Origin: Tenebrio molitor
Lineage: Eukaryota > Arthropoda > Insecta > Coleoptera > Tenebrionidae
Length of the DNA: 64,000 nucleotides
Reading direction: 5' to 3'
Assembly (NCBI RefSeq): GCF_963966145.1
Contig: NC_091047.1
Span: forward strand, 31,992,001-32,056,000
Position 1 is the first letter of the stretch. The number at the start of each line of letters is the position of its first letter. Made by a program: the position numbers and the translations under genes. Shown here one piece after another: positions 10,986 to 20,554 of this stretch. The notes beneath the pieces are model-generated. The model saw only the letters and a list, made by a program, of their open reading frames with translations, ran no database searches and was not told where the DNA came from.

Positions 10986-11355
10986 AGCTCAAAATGGTTC
11001 AGAGTTTTTTTATTACAGCCTCCTTCACGGTCTGATCCGGAGTGAAGGTTCACAAAATGAGCCCCATATTTATATGCGCCCGGCTGAGGGCCGAGGCGCC
11101 AAGGACGGCTCCTGATTGGTCCGGCCGGAAACTTTGGTGGCGCAGCCGAGGTTCAGGTTCAGGTTCAAATACATTTATTCAGATTTTTGTGTAATTACAT
11201 GTCATTATTGATATTGTGTTAAGTGTGAGATAAGGGTGGAGCTGCCGCTGAGGCTGATGGCCTTTTCAGCAGAATAGAAAGAAGATAGAATTTAAATATA
11301 ATAAAAAAGATAAATAAAAATATGAGTATAAAAATGAATCAATAGTGTTATGCAA

Positions 11356-11373
11356 AAAAAAAAAAAAAAAAGA
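11356..11373 (+). repeat. Poly(A) run
   Basis: Eighteen A residues on the plus strand inside the LINE 3' region, in the orientation opposite to that expected for the LINE tail. An AATAAATGTATTTG signal on the minus strand lies nearby (about 11168-11181). Confidence 0.6.
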
Positions 11374-11442
11374 AGTTCTATGTTGAGTGACTCTATATAA
11401 TGCAAGGTTTTAGGTGGCTCTATATAATTCTGGGTTTTTGTT

Positions 11443-11585
11443 CCTGGTCCTGGTTCTAGTCTGGGTCCTGGTCCTGGTCAGGTTCCTGTCCTGGTCCTGG
11501 TCCTGTCCTGGTTCTGGTCCTGGTTCGGGTCCTAGTCCTGGTCTGGGTCCTGGTCCTTGTTCTGGTCCTGGGCCTTGGTCGGTTT
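11443..11585. repeat. GGTCCT minisatellite
   Basis: About 20 imperfect copies of a hexamer GGTCCT/GGTTCT. On the minus strand it reads as Asp-Gln/Asp-Pro repeats just past the ORF2 stop, so it sits in the LINE 3' UTR. Confidence 0.8.
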
Positions 11586-11716
11586 CGGCGGTAGCTGGGT
11601 TCCTTGTTGGTGTCCACTTGGTCCTGCGGGGGCTTGGTGACCTGAAACAGATGTTAGTGGGGAACTGGGAAAGGGGATGGGGGCTCGTCCTTTGGGAGCT
11701 GGGAGTGTGGACCGCT

Positions 11717-14638
11717 TCATCTCATCGAGAGAGGTGTCTCATCAACGAGTAGCTGGAGTTCAGGTGGAAGATCGGGGTATTTTGAGGAGAGTATGGCCGT
11801 GGGGAGGTGTTTGGTTTTGACTTTGGGTTTTTTTGGAACGCGGTTTAGAAGTCCGTTTTTTGTCGGGAGTTTATGTGAAGTGTGTAGTGTTTGTTTAGCT
11901 ATGGTGTTGTTGCCGTTAAGTGTGCGTTCAATGTAGCGTGCTTGGAGAAGCGTGAGGCGCTCGGAGATCGGTGTTGTTTTGGTGACGTCATAGAGTGTGT
12001 TGGATGGGTGTTGCCGGTGGAGTCTGAACATGTCGCGGAGTATGTGCCGTTCGAATGAATGAATTTTGAATGCTGCTCGTTTTGGGAGTGTTGAATAAAG
12101 GAGGGCTCTATATTCGATTACCGGTCGAATGAATGAGTTGTAAGTATACAGAAGTGTTTCGGGGGCGCAGCCGCGAAGTCGGCCTCGGATTTTATACAGT
12201 AAGTTTGCTCGGTTTCGCGCTTTTTTAAGTGTGGCCTTGGGATCCGCGTGAAGAGTGCAAGTGGAGGAAACGGTGATGCCTAAATATTGGACGGTGTTGT
12301 TTTTCGGAATTACGTCGCGGTTTATTATGAGTCTCGATTGCGTAAAAAGTGTTCTCTGTTTCTGCGCTTTAGGGAAGGTGAAAAGGATGGATTGACTTTT
12401 GGTGGGATTGATCTTTACTCGCCAATGGTTGGTCCACTTCTCGATGCGGTGAAGCTCTTTTTGGACGATGCTCGTGGCTTTCTCGGAGCTTCTCTGGGAG
12501 CACCAGATGGCCGTGTCGTCCGCGAACATTCTCGTCTTGGTCCTCTGGATGTCTGAAAAGGGAAAATCTCTGCAGTATACAATGTACAGTAGTGGTGAAA
12601 GTACGGAGCCCTGGGGGACCCCGGCTTTCAGGTGGACGGTATTTGAGAGGGTTTTGTTTACTTTGATCCTGCAGGATCTGTTGGTTAGGAAAGAGGAGAT
12701 GAGTTTGGTGAATTTGAGGTTCAGGCGGAGATTTAGGAGTTTCTGCACGAGTCCGTCGTGCCAGACCTTGTCGAATGCTCTTTCGATGTCGAGGAAGACA
12801 CCTACGGTGCACTCGCCAAGGTTGGCGTGTCTTGTGATATCGGTTTGAAGTTCTGCAAGGGGGTTGTGAGTGGAGCGTTGAGCACGAAAGCCGAATTGTT
12901 CGGGGGGAAGAAGATTGTTAGATTCTAGCGTGAGTTGGAGACGGTTAGTTAGGATTCTTTCAAAGATTTTGCCAGTGATGCTAAGAAGTGAGATGGGGCG
13001 GTAAGATTTGGGGTCGTTGGGGCATTTGCCCGGTTTGGGGATCATGACAGTGTGGGCAGTTTTCCATGCAGTGGGAAAGTAGAGGTTATTCATGCAGTTA
13101 TTGTAGATGTCAGACAGAGCTTGGAAGGCGGAGTCGGGTAGGTTTTTGAGAAGAATGGGTCTAATTTGGTCGGGTCCCGGGGCTTTCGTGTTTTTTAAGT
13201 GAGAGATGATAGTTTTGACTTCGTCGGTAGTTATGTTGTCTGTAAGGTGTTCGTCGTGCAGGGGGTGAGGAAGAGGGTCGATGAGTGGGATGTTTTTGAA
13301 GGCGTGAACGTTGTTGGCGATTTGATCGAAAAAGGTGGCGTTGAAGTTAGGGTCGTTTGGGACTTGATGAATTCCGTCTAATAGTTCGGCAAAACAGTTG
13401 GCGCGTTCTTGTGGCGTGTAGTAAATATGCGCGTCGGTCGCGAGATAGTGGTTCGTTTTCCGTTTTTGTCCGGTAATGACTTTAAACTTGTTCCAAAATT
13501 TTTTGCCGTCGCGGTAATCGAGAGATTCGCAAGTTTTTATCCACGTTTCTTCGCGGTATGTGTTTATGTCGCGTCTGATTTGCGCGTTGAGTTTGTTGAA
13601 TAACGTTTTGAGAAGGGGGTCGCGTGATTGGATAAATTCGCGGTATACTTTGCGTTTTTCTTTAATTAGTTTCACGATTCTAGCCGGTAGTGGAGTGCGA
13701 TTTTTTGGGATCGTTGTCGGTTTAAAAACGGTGTCTCGGGCTGAGTGTATTGTGTTTGTGAATGTGTTTATTTGTTCGTCGATTTCGTCTGGAGTGTCCG
13801 CGGGTGTTGTGCGTGTGAGTGTTCTCGTTATTTCGCGTCGATACTTGTCCCAGTCGGCGTTTTTATATTTGAAAATTTGGATGAATTCCGGGGGGGGAGG
13901 TGGGCCCTCAAAGAAGAGTTTCGCGACAAGGGGTTCGTGGTCGGATGTGACGGTGGTGCCTGTGAAGGATTCTGAGTCTACGTGCGCGGTGAGACTTTCG
14001 GTAATTACGATGTGGTCGACTATCGATTGCGCGTCTACGTTCTTGTGACTAATAAATGTTGCCGAGCGGTTCTCGAGACGGTAAATTGAGAGATCGCTAA
14101 TAAGTTCGGAAAATTTGCGGCCGTTCGCGTTGGTATTTCTATCGCCAAAGTCGGTGTGTCTCGCGTTGAAATCACCTAGTATTATACAATAGCGGAGGCT
14201 GGAGACGTATTGAAAAAGTTCCGGTGAAATTGGTTCTGAGGGGGGGTTATAGTACGAAATTATAGTTATCATTTTGTTATTGAGTTGCGCGTCCGCGGCG
14301 ACCGCTTCTAGGTCCGTGAGGTGGGGTGGAAGGTCGTGTTTTTTACTGTTTATATTTGAATCAATGAGAAGGGCTACTCCGCGGTAAAAGTTGTTGAATC
14401 TAGATGGTCTGCTGTAAGAGCTGAAGTTGGGGACGTGAATCGGATTTTGCGTGTGTGTCTCGGTAATTGAAAGTATTTTAATTTGGTCCGACGCGATAAA
14501 GGCTTTGAGGGCGTTGAATTTAGTTTTGATGCCATCAACGTTCACGGTGGCTATGTTTATGTTGTTGGAAGGGGGGTGGGGAGTGGGGTTGGGGCCGCTT
14601 CCGGGGGCGGCGACAGTACTAGGAGGTGTACTGTACAT
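11717..14638 (-). CDS. LINE ORF2: AP endonuclease and reverse transcriptase
   Basis: This 973-residue protein nicks target DNA and copies the element RNA into it. Residues about 25-235 are the exonuclease-endonuclease-phosphatase domain (ATVNVDGI, ITETHT, ILGDFNARHTDFGD, SDHEPLV). The reverse transcriptase spans about 480-745, with KAPGPDQI, SYRPISLL, GVFLDIERAFDKVWH, GVPQGSVLSPLLY and the catalytic FADD at about 706. A thumb region with a long Arg/His-rich tail follows, and no RNase H motif is seen, which fits the Jockey group. The frame is fully open, so the enzyme could be active. It starts 44 bp after the ORF1 stop, as in bicistronic LINEs. Confidence 0.92.
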   Translation of the reverse strand: MYSTPPSTVAAPGSGPNPTPHPPSNNINIATVNVDGIKTKFNALKAFIASDQIKILSITETHTQNPIHVPNFSSYSRPSRFNNFYRGVALLIDSNINSKKHDLPPHLTDLEAVAADAQLNNKMITIISYYNPPSEPISPELFQYVSSLRYCIILGDFNARHTDFGDRNTNANGRKFSELISDLSIYRLENRSATFISHKNVDAQSIVDHIVITESLTAHVDSESFTGTTVTSDHEPLVAKLFFEGPPPPPEFIQIFKYKNADWDKYRREITRTLTRTTPADTPDEIDEQINTFTNTIHSARDTVFKPTTIPKNRTPLPARIVKLIKEKRKVYREFIQSRDPLLKTLFNKLNAQIRRDINTYREETWIKTCESLDYRDGKKFWNKFKVITGQKRKTNHYLATDAHIYYTPQERANCFAELLDGIHQVPNDPNFNATFFDQIANNVHAFKNIPLIDPLPHPLHDEHLTDNITTDEVKTIISHLKNTKAPGPDQIRPILLKNLPDSAFQALSDIYNNCMNNLYFPTAWKTAHTVMIPKPGKCPNDPKSYRPISLLSITGKIFERILTNRLQLTLESNNLLPPEQFGFRAQRSTHNPLAELQTDITRHANLGECTVGVFLDIERAFDKVWHDGLVQKLLNLRLNLKFTKLISSFLTNRSCRIKVNKTLSNTVHLKAGVPQGSVLSPLLYIVYCRDFPFSDIQRTKTRMFADDTAIWCSQRSSEKATSIVQKELHRIEKWTNHWRVKINPTKSQSILFTFPKAQKQRTLFTQSRLIINRDVIPKNNTVQYLGITVSSTCTLHADPKATLKKARNRANLLYKIRGRLRGCAPETLLYTYNSFIRPVIEYRALLYSTLPKRAAFKIHSFERHILRDMFRLHRQHPSNTLYDVTKTTPISERLTLLQARYIERTLNGNNTIAKQTLHTSHKLPTKNGLLNRVPKKPKVKTKHLPTAILSSKYPDLPPELQLLVDETPLSMR

Positions 14639-14682
14639 AAACGGGGGGAAGTTAGGACGGACGAGCGTGGGGGCGTCGGCGA

Positions 14683-15470
14683 CTACTCGAAAGTGAAATA
14701 GATGCGCTGACCGGTGTGACTGATTCGCGTTTTAATGCGAAGTATTTGTCGCGACGCGAGTTCAACCAATTCGTGGATTTTGGGGCGCTGCAGGGGGAAA
14801 AGATCGTATAAGATTTTTGTGACAAAAACGATGGTCTGTTTGGTATTGATTTTTGATTCCGCGGATTCATCGACGAGGACTTCGGGGTCGGCAAACTCGG
14901 CGGGGGGGTTGATGATGTACGTGGGGGCTATTGGGGTCTCGTCGGTGATGGGCGTGTCTTTGAATTTGGGGCACTTGCGTGACCAGGCGGCGTGAGCGCC
15001 TCCGCAGAGGAGACACTTAGGGGTCGCGGCCTCGCAGTTGTTGGGGGCGTGAGTTTCGGGGCATTTGGGGCACGCGGGTTTGTTTGTACAGGCGGTCGCG
15101 GGGTGTCCGAGTTGGAAGCACTTGGTGCATTGGAGGGGGGCGGGTTCCGGGGGCTTTGATGGCTCGCACTGATGGTGGTTGCCGAACAGGTTTATACCGT
15201 TGTTCAGTAGAAAGTCTACTGTCACGGTGTCTTCGGTGATGACCCGAATTAATTTCGTGAATTTATTTGTTTGTCGCGATTTGATTCTCCAGAGCCTTAC
15301 GAACGGAAGCTCCAGAGACGCGAGGGTTTGGCTTATGTCATTTTCGTCGATGTCGTGCTCGACCTGAGTGATGACGACCGAGAATTGGGGTTTCTTGCGG
15401 GGGTTGTCCGGGTTGGGGTTGGTCGCGGTTTTTTGATTGATGATGTTGAGCCAGATAGACGATCTAAAAC
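14683..15470 (-). CDS. LINE ORF1: Gag-like protein with three CCHC knuckles
   Basis: The nucleocapsid-like ORF1 product binds the element RNA. A conserved region (about 15225-15470: FSVVITQVEHDIDE, LASLELPFVRLWRI) precedes three zinc knuckles: CTKCFQLGHPATAC, CPKCPETHAPNNC and CLLCGGAHAAWSRKC. The C-terminal 100 residues carry no motif I know. The 5' end is uncertain: no clear ATG occurs near 15470, and the frame stays open toward a stop near the leader. Base composition matches ORF2. This Gag_pre-C2HC type of ORF1 is typical of Jockey-group LINEs. Confidence 0.85.
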
Positions 15471-15653
15471 GAGAGAAAAAAATTAATCACAACCACAAGC
15501 AACACGATGTTTAAACTTCGAGAGCAAGCGAGAGAGTGGTGCAGCCGAGAGAAAACCTGTGCCTATAAGGCCTGCGGAACAACCGCGCGCGCGTACTATA
15601 GGACAGGTCTCCTCGTCGACAACACCTCGCCCCAGCCGGCTCACAATAGAAAC

Positions 15654-15730
15654 AAACTTAACTATATTTACAAACTTAGCCTAACTTATCTAATTTATCT
15701 AACTTAACTAACTTAACTAACTTAACCTAC
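15654..15730. repeat. TTAAC/CTAACTTAA tandem repeat in the LINE leader
   Basis: Consecutive CTTAACTAA / CTTATCTAA units form a short satellite just upstream of ORF1. On the minus strand it reads TTAGTTAAG. It may be part of the internal promoter/leader. It is not a canonical insect TTAGG telomere repeat. Confidence 0.6.
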
Positions 15731-15802
15731 GTGTTCTTTATTTACATTTATGTACAATATTTACAAAATCGGGGCTAAATTCGCGAAGCGCGGTATCAAG
15801 AT

Positions 15803-15877
15803 AATAACAATAGAGAAGAAAACATTGATCCTCGTGGTGTACAACGATTACAACAGCTTATTGTCCTTTTTAATTAG
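15803..15877 (+). CDS. HARBI1-like transposase, final 24 codons
   Basis: Directly after the second AAGAT the codons read NNNREENIDPRGVQRLQQLI and then VLFN-stop, a C-terminal helix of the sort that ends HARBI1 proteins. The phase matches the first segment (ENED at 10620) once the insertion is removed. This is the displaced end of the gene at 9658. Confidence 0.85.
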   Translation, partial: NNNREENIDPRGVQRLQQLIVLFN

Positions 15878-15999
15878 TTTCTTTAAAATAATACAATTTT
15901 CAAATTTATTTTTATTTATTATTTAAATGTTGAGTGTGAGAAGAATGAGGTATATTCAGAGATTTCTCAAGCTGGAAGATTTCAAGCTGCAGCTTGTAG

Positions 16000-16672
16000 T
16001 TATGCAACTCTATATTCTTTATTTGAACTTCCGATTTTCTTTTTTTTTAAGTAAACCTCTGTTGTAGTTTGGTCGACTTTTGATTTCTTTGTTGTCGCTC
16101 TGGTTTCCATTAAATTTAATGGGATGACAGTCACATTTTCATTAATTTTTGTTTGTAATTCAGTGCCGTCATAATCATAATTAGTTTCACCATCTTCATA
16201 ATCATTTTCTACTTCCATTATGACAGGAGTTTCATCAGTTATATTAATTGTAGCTGCTGGCGTCACAGCCCATGTTTCGCCTGTACTTATTTAAGCTTTT
16301 AATTACTGGCGAATCCTTTCCAATAATATCCAAAACAATGTTATCAATTTCGTTTAGTTTTGCATTCGGGCCTCCGCCAGTTCCAGTCTTTTTCGCAGCA
16401 TCGACTTTCTTCTACAAACAGACGTAACTACTACATCCTTTGGGAAAAATTACACTTACCATGGTAGTTTGCCTAATATTAGGCCAAAAATCATCTCTTA
16501 TGTACTGCCATTCTTTTTTATGGTATCCCAAACTAAGTGCAAATTTATGCACGTCTTGCCACCCTGCACTTTTTTTCTCCTTTGTTAAAGTATCGTCAAA
16601 TTTGCCGAATAAAATTTGCTTTCGTTCTGACATATACTTTAAAACAGCTTTCTTGCTCTCTTTATTAAACAT
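16000..16672 (-). CDS. Myb/SANT-like accessory protein of Harbinger element 1
   Basis: Exon 1 (16460-16672) encodes a Myb/SANT-like domain (KKAVLKYMSERKQILFGKFD, AGWQDVHKFALSLGY) and ends at CCATG/GTAAGTG. Exon 2 begins at 16411 after TTTGTAG and continues with KKVDAAKKTGTGGGP, the hallmark linker of Harbinger Myb proteins. A frameshift near 16275 separates this from an acidic and basic tail (16000-16266). The protein would bind the element ends and assist the HARBI1-like transposase, which is encoded convergently. The frameshift makes this copy probably inactive. Confidence 0.72.
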
Positions 16673-16821
16673 TTTTCAAAATACATACACCGTAACGATG
16701 AATTATCGTGCTACCTTCAATAATGAAGTAAGTTATTATTTGAAATGTCAAAATTTTGGTTGCAAAGCCGCCTCAACTAATAAAATAATAATATCGAGCT
16801 AATAAATTATTAGTAATATTA

Positions 16822-17669
16822 TGCATGGCTTAAAAAATCAAATATTCATCCTGAGACTGAAGGTTTTATATTTGCAATACAAGATCGTGTTATAAATACA
16901 AGAAATTATAAAAAACACATATGCGGTTTACAATCGATCATTGATAAATGTAGGATTTGCGGAACTGAAAGGGAAACCATTGAACATATCATTTCTTCTT
17001 GCACCGTTTTGGCTCAAAGCGAATATAAAAAACGTCATGATATATTCGCAAAAATTATACACATGAATTTAGCAGTTAAATTCAATTTATTAAAGGATAC
17101 ACAACCACATTACATTTATAAACCAGAAAGTTGTTTAGAAAATGACAATTACAAATTATATTTTGATCGCACAGTTTTAACTGACATTCACATTCAGCAT
17201 AACAGACCAGACATTATTATTTTAAATAAACAACAAAAGCAAGCATATCTTTTAGATATAGCTGTTCCAAATTCACACAATATAACACAGACATATAATA
17301 CAAAAATTAATAAATATTTAGAACTCTCCGTTGCTATGAGAAATCTTTGGTGTTTAGAAAAAATTTCGATTTTACCATTTATAATTTCAGCAACAGGAAT
17401 AGTACCCCAATCTCTTTTTAAAAATTTAAAAATTTTGGACTTAGAGAACACATTGGTGGTTGAAATTCAAAAAGGTATATTATTATACTCATGTCACATC
17501 GTGAGGAAATTCCTTAACATTGACACAACATAAAACACAAAAAAGTCAAAATGCGGAGGCGAGACGCCGGTAATTATGTTGATAAGCACTGCACTATTAC
17601 TTGATAGTATTATCCGTAATAGTGTATGTACTCCGGCAAAATTGCCGTGCCGCCGGGTGGAGGTGGGAT
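16822..17669 (+). mobile_element. R4/Dong-type LINE fragment, copy B
   Basis: 5'-truncated copy starting at GCATGGCTTAAAAAATCAAA with the shared 3' UTR end at 17669. It retains slightly more 5' sequence than copy A and lies just inside the right end of Harbinger element 1. Confidence 0.8.
16830..17533 (+). CDS. C-terminal zinc knuckle and endonuclease of an R4/Dong-type LINE, copy B
   Basis: Open frame from HPETEGFIFAIQDRV through CRICGTERETIEHIISSC (CCHC) to RPDIIILNKQQ and LLDIAVPN. A stop just after NIDTT shortens the tail relative to copies A and C. Differences from copy A are mostly single residues. It has no reverse transcriptase, so it is a dead-on-arrival insertion. Confidence 0.7.
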
Positions 17670-17939
17670 ACGAAAAAATTATTAGTCTCTAGTGTTTTAT
17701 TATGAAACATAAATTATTAGTGCTAATACATATTAGAAGTAATGAATTAATAAATATTAGCATAATACTAATATTATTGTGGAATAGGGGCCTGGGCTGG
17801 GATTTTTAATAACATTTGAAATAAAGGGAAATTTAAATTCAGCAAATTATTTATATTTATTATTAACTAAGGTAGGAACTGCATTGTAATTTTTTCAAAG
17901 AATATAAAATAAAAACTGCTTAAACTGTTAATTATTTTA

Positions 17940-18194
17940 ATAAACTAGGCAAAAATGAATAGGGAATTCCACAATTTTTCTTGGAAAGCAAAATAATTGC
18001 CCCAATCCCCCCACGTATTCTTAAACACAAGATAAATTTAAAATGTTACAAGTACTTGAAACATTACATTTAACGTGTAGATTAATATATTTGTAACGTT
18101 TATTTTTATTTTTTATTATTATTTTATTTTTTAAACGGTATTTATAAAAAATTCAAAAAAGGAAAAATTCCCTATTCATTTTTGCCTAGTTTAT
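17940..18194. mobile_element. MITE with ATAAACTAGGCAAAAATG ends
   Basis: About 30 bp inverted ends (ATAAACTAGGCAAAAATGAA and its inverse), with TA on both sides (17938-17939, 18195-18196). The 255-bp unit is non-coding and inserted in mariner copy A. Confidence 0.8.
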
Positions 18195-18325
18195 TATAAT
18201 TTAATTCTTAAAAAAAAAATTGATGTATCGAAATAATGGCATAATATCTATAAACTGAATGCACAGTGTTAATTGCCTATGTTCGACTTTGAGAGTGGAC
18301 ACCCCGGTATAACAAACCCTTTGTA

Positions 18326-19815
18326 CACTTCGCAGCAAAATTAAGGGATATTAAAGAAAATATAATCACGTTTGAAAATTACATGAGAATAATGAATTAT
18401 ATTTACTGGCATTGTCACTAAACATCATTTTATGGAATTTGGAACTGTTTATTAAACTATACTTATTTCAACATGTTAACAATTAGAAAAAGAAAGTAAG
18501 TAATAAATATTGAGTAACTCCAGTGTTAATAACGAGTGTGCCCACCTCTTGCTCTTATACAATCTGCAATTCTTGAAGGCATACTTTTAATTAGTGCAGC
18601 AATCTCCTCTTGATGAATTGCTGTCCAAACTTCTTGCAGCCTAATGGATAGCTCGTGCAACGTGCGAGGAGGATTTTCGAGAGCTCTGATCTTTCTGTCA
18701 AGGTTGTCCCAGAGATGCTCAATTGGATTAAGATCAGGACTCCGTGGTGGCCACTCCAAAACATTGATATTAGCCGCAACAAGTTCCTGTCGCACAACAT
18801 TCGCAATGTGCGGCCGAGCATTATCATGCATAAAGACAAATCCCGGTCCATGTATGGCTCCAAATGTTTCAACAACAGGGACTATTATGTCATCCCTATA
18901 TCTTACTGCAGTCATTGAACCTCTGTTTACAACCACCAAGTTGGTACGATCCTCAAAAGTGATTCTACCCCAAACCATAACTGATCCACCACCAAACCGT
19001 TCCACTTCTTGTATGGCACATTGAACAAATCGTTCACCTGGCCTCCTCCAAACTCTCTTCTACGACGATCATTAGTGGAAAGGCAGAACCTGGACTCATC
19101 CGTGAAGAAAACGTGTCTCCAATCTTCAATTTGCAAATCGGCATGTCTGTGAGTAAACTGTAAGCGGGCTCTTCTGTGAGCTGCGGTTAAAACTGGCCCA
19201 GTAGCAGGTCGGTACGGTTTGAGTTCAGCTTCACTGAGCCTTCTCCTAATGGTGTCTGTACTGACTGTGGTACCAGTGGCGAGCTGGAGGTCATTTTTTA
19301 ATTCCCTTGCGGTGCAAAACCGCTTTCTTTTTGCACTAATTCTCAACAAACGGTCTTCTGCATACGTTGTCTTCCTTTTTCTACCCTGTCCTTGTCGTCT
19401 GTGGTAGATACCAGTTTCCCTATACATCCGCCAAGCTCTGCTTACTACAGACTGGCTCACACCTAATCTTCGGGCAACTTCTTGTTGGGAATGACCTTCT
19501 TGGAGAAGAGTCACTAATTTAACGACCCCGATTTCAGATAAATGACGATGTTCTCTGTTGTTGTTCATGACGTTTACTTTTAATGACGTTTCTAAGTTTT
19601 CACATGTTTTCTTCGAAAACACAAGATTGATTCTCGTTGAAATTTTAAAAGATTAATAATTTTTATGAAATTTGATTCTTTTTAAGTTAAATTTGGTCTG
19701 AAATAACAACAGTATGCATAAAAAGCGTATTTTAATTACACTTACATGGATTCACAGAGAAAATTTAAGTTTATTTGAAAATAATAGCATTATCCCTTAA
19801 TTTTGCTGCGAAGTG
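18326..19815 (-). mobile_element. Tc1 element, nearly intact
   Basis: Both ends read CACTTCGCAGCAAAATTAAG inward, flanked by TA (18324-18325, 19816-19817). The 1,490-bp length suits a full Tc1 element. Confidence 0.93.
18526..19622 (-). pseudogene. Tc1 (DD34E) transposase with one frameshift
   Basis: The likely start is MNNNREHRHLSEIG (about 19568). Two helix-turn-helix units (QQEVARRLGVSQSVVSRAWR; then CTARELKNDL to TIRRRLSEAEL) with a GRKRK hook lie between them. Catalytic residues: Asp in VFFTDESRF, Asp in FMHDNARPHIA, Glu in SPDLNPIEHLW, with 34 residues between the last two. It ends in RARGGHTRY. A single-base insertion near 19045 breaks the frame between RRR and VWRRPGERF; otherwise it is complete (about 345 residues). 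This is one of the youngest elements here. Confidence 0.92.
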
Positions 19816-19837
19816 TATATTAAAAAGTATTAGAATG

Positions 19838-19975
19838 TGTTTTTTTATAATTTCTTGTATTGCAAATATAAAACCCTCCGTCTCAGGGTGAATATTTGAT
19901 TTCTTAAGCCATGCATGAGAAGCCTGAATATTAATTCTTGGTTGTTCCAGTTCTTTAAATAATTTATTTAAATAA
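19838..19975 (-). mobile_element. R4/Dong-type LINE fragment, inverted
   Basis: The minus strand repeats the segment seen at 51640-51785 (NIQASHAWLKKSNIHPETEG). It ends at a poly(A)/T stretch and holds no further coding sequence. Confidence 0.7.
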
Positions 19976-20064
19976 TAATTTAAATAGAATTAATCGAATA
20001 AAACAAAAATACACAAAAATAAATTAAGAAAAACGTTTTTATACGATCGTCTACTGTGTTTTTG

Positions 20065-20405
20065 ATCAGAAGAATCTCTTTGTAAGGTCCAGCAGTACTC
20101 CGCCATCATATGGCCGTCCCACTGGCCTTGACGTCGTTCCTCCGTTGTTTTGTTATCCTGGTGAAATCCTCAAAGTGATTTCTTGGCTAACTCCATGTCA
20201 TCAGCACTCCAAATGGAAGTCCTTTGCATCTTCCTTGGGTCCAGTATCGAAGTGCCTTCATACAAGTTTTACAAACTTTATGTGGCACCCAGTCCTGTTG
20301 TCCAAGTTGTTTTCCAAAATCTGTTTCGTAAGTAACTCTACCCCACCCACACAGTTGCCGCACAAATTTTCGCATAGTTGCTATTAGGACCTTAAACTGC
20401 AACAT
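20065..20405 (-). pseudogene. Cys-rich unknown domain fragment
   Basis: Minus-strand frame with LCGWGRVTYETDFGKQLGQQ, HKVCKTCMKALRYWTQG and PFGVLMTW. The C-x-x-C followed by RRW-x-x-G and GVPM resembles a domain repeated in uncharacterised, probably transposon-associated insect proteins, but I cannot name it. Stops follow downstream. A degraded single piece. Confidence 0.35.
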
Positions 20406-20554
20406 TATATTAATTTTCTTACTACATATTATACTCCTCCAATACTTTTGTTGCTGCCTTAGCCGCGGCCGGCGACTGGAAATGTATTAATACGTTTAGT
20501 TGCGCTGGGCGTTGGACTATTTACTTATCCACGATGCACCAAGTCCACGCACAG

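Larger units (their letters stand above)
10621..15797 (-). mobile_element. GC-rich LINE (Jockey-type) inside the Harbinger transposase
   Basis: A 5.2 kb retroelement on the minus strand, far richer in G+C than its surroundings, flanked by AAGAT (10616-10620 and 15798-15802). It holds ORF1 with three CCHC knuckles, ORF2 with AP-endonuclease and reverse transcriptase, a 3' region with a GGTCCT minisatellite (11443-11585) and hairpin repeats (10798-10980), and a 5' leader with a TTAAC-type tandem repeat. No poly(A) run is seen at its 3' end (10621 side). Because the flanking Harbinger codons join in frame, the boundaries are well supported. Confidence 0.85.
8598..17791. mobile_element. Harbinger element 1, 9.2 kb with nested retroelements
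   Basis: Left CCTATTCCACAATTGTATTAG and right CTAATATTATTGTGGAATAGG are inverted ends, rich inside in CTAATA/TATTAG motifs. Inside are a HARBI1-like transposase (plus strand) and a Myb/SANT-like protein (minus strand), the two-gene plan of PIF/Harbinger. The size comes from nested insertions: a LINE (10621-15797) and two R4/Dong-type fragments (8721-9489 and 16822-17669). The ends align imperfectly by two bases and I could not settle the 3-bp target duplication. Confidence 0.75.
7940..18309 (+). mobile_element. DD41D mariner copy A, split by a Harbinger element
   Basis: The left end TACAGCCTG followed by CTCAAACTCGAACATAGGCA (from about 7957), and the right end GCCTATGTTCGACTTTGAGA (from about 18275) to GGTA at 18309, are the same inverted repeats that bound copy B at 28277-29882; TA flanks both. 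The left half runs to about 8590 and the right half resumes at about 17792 with GGGCTGGGATTTTTAATAAC, matching copy B across the gap. The 9.2 kb between is the inserted Harbinger element. The right half also holds a MITE (17940-18194). Confidence 0.85.

Noticed and set aside
11443..11585. Coding Asp/Gln/Pro repeat protein
   Set aside because: The frame starts past the ORF2 stop within a hexamer minisatellite; best seen as 3' UTR repeat.
12287..14048. Several plus-strand ORFs opposite the LINE ORF2
   Set aside because: They are shadows of the long minus-strand reverse transcriptase frame in GC-rich DNA and show no motif.
15654..15730. Telomere repeat or telomere-targeting LINE (SART/TRAS)
   Set aside because: The unit is TTAACTAA-like, not TTAGG, and the LINE sits in a Harbinger gene with a 5-bp duplication.
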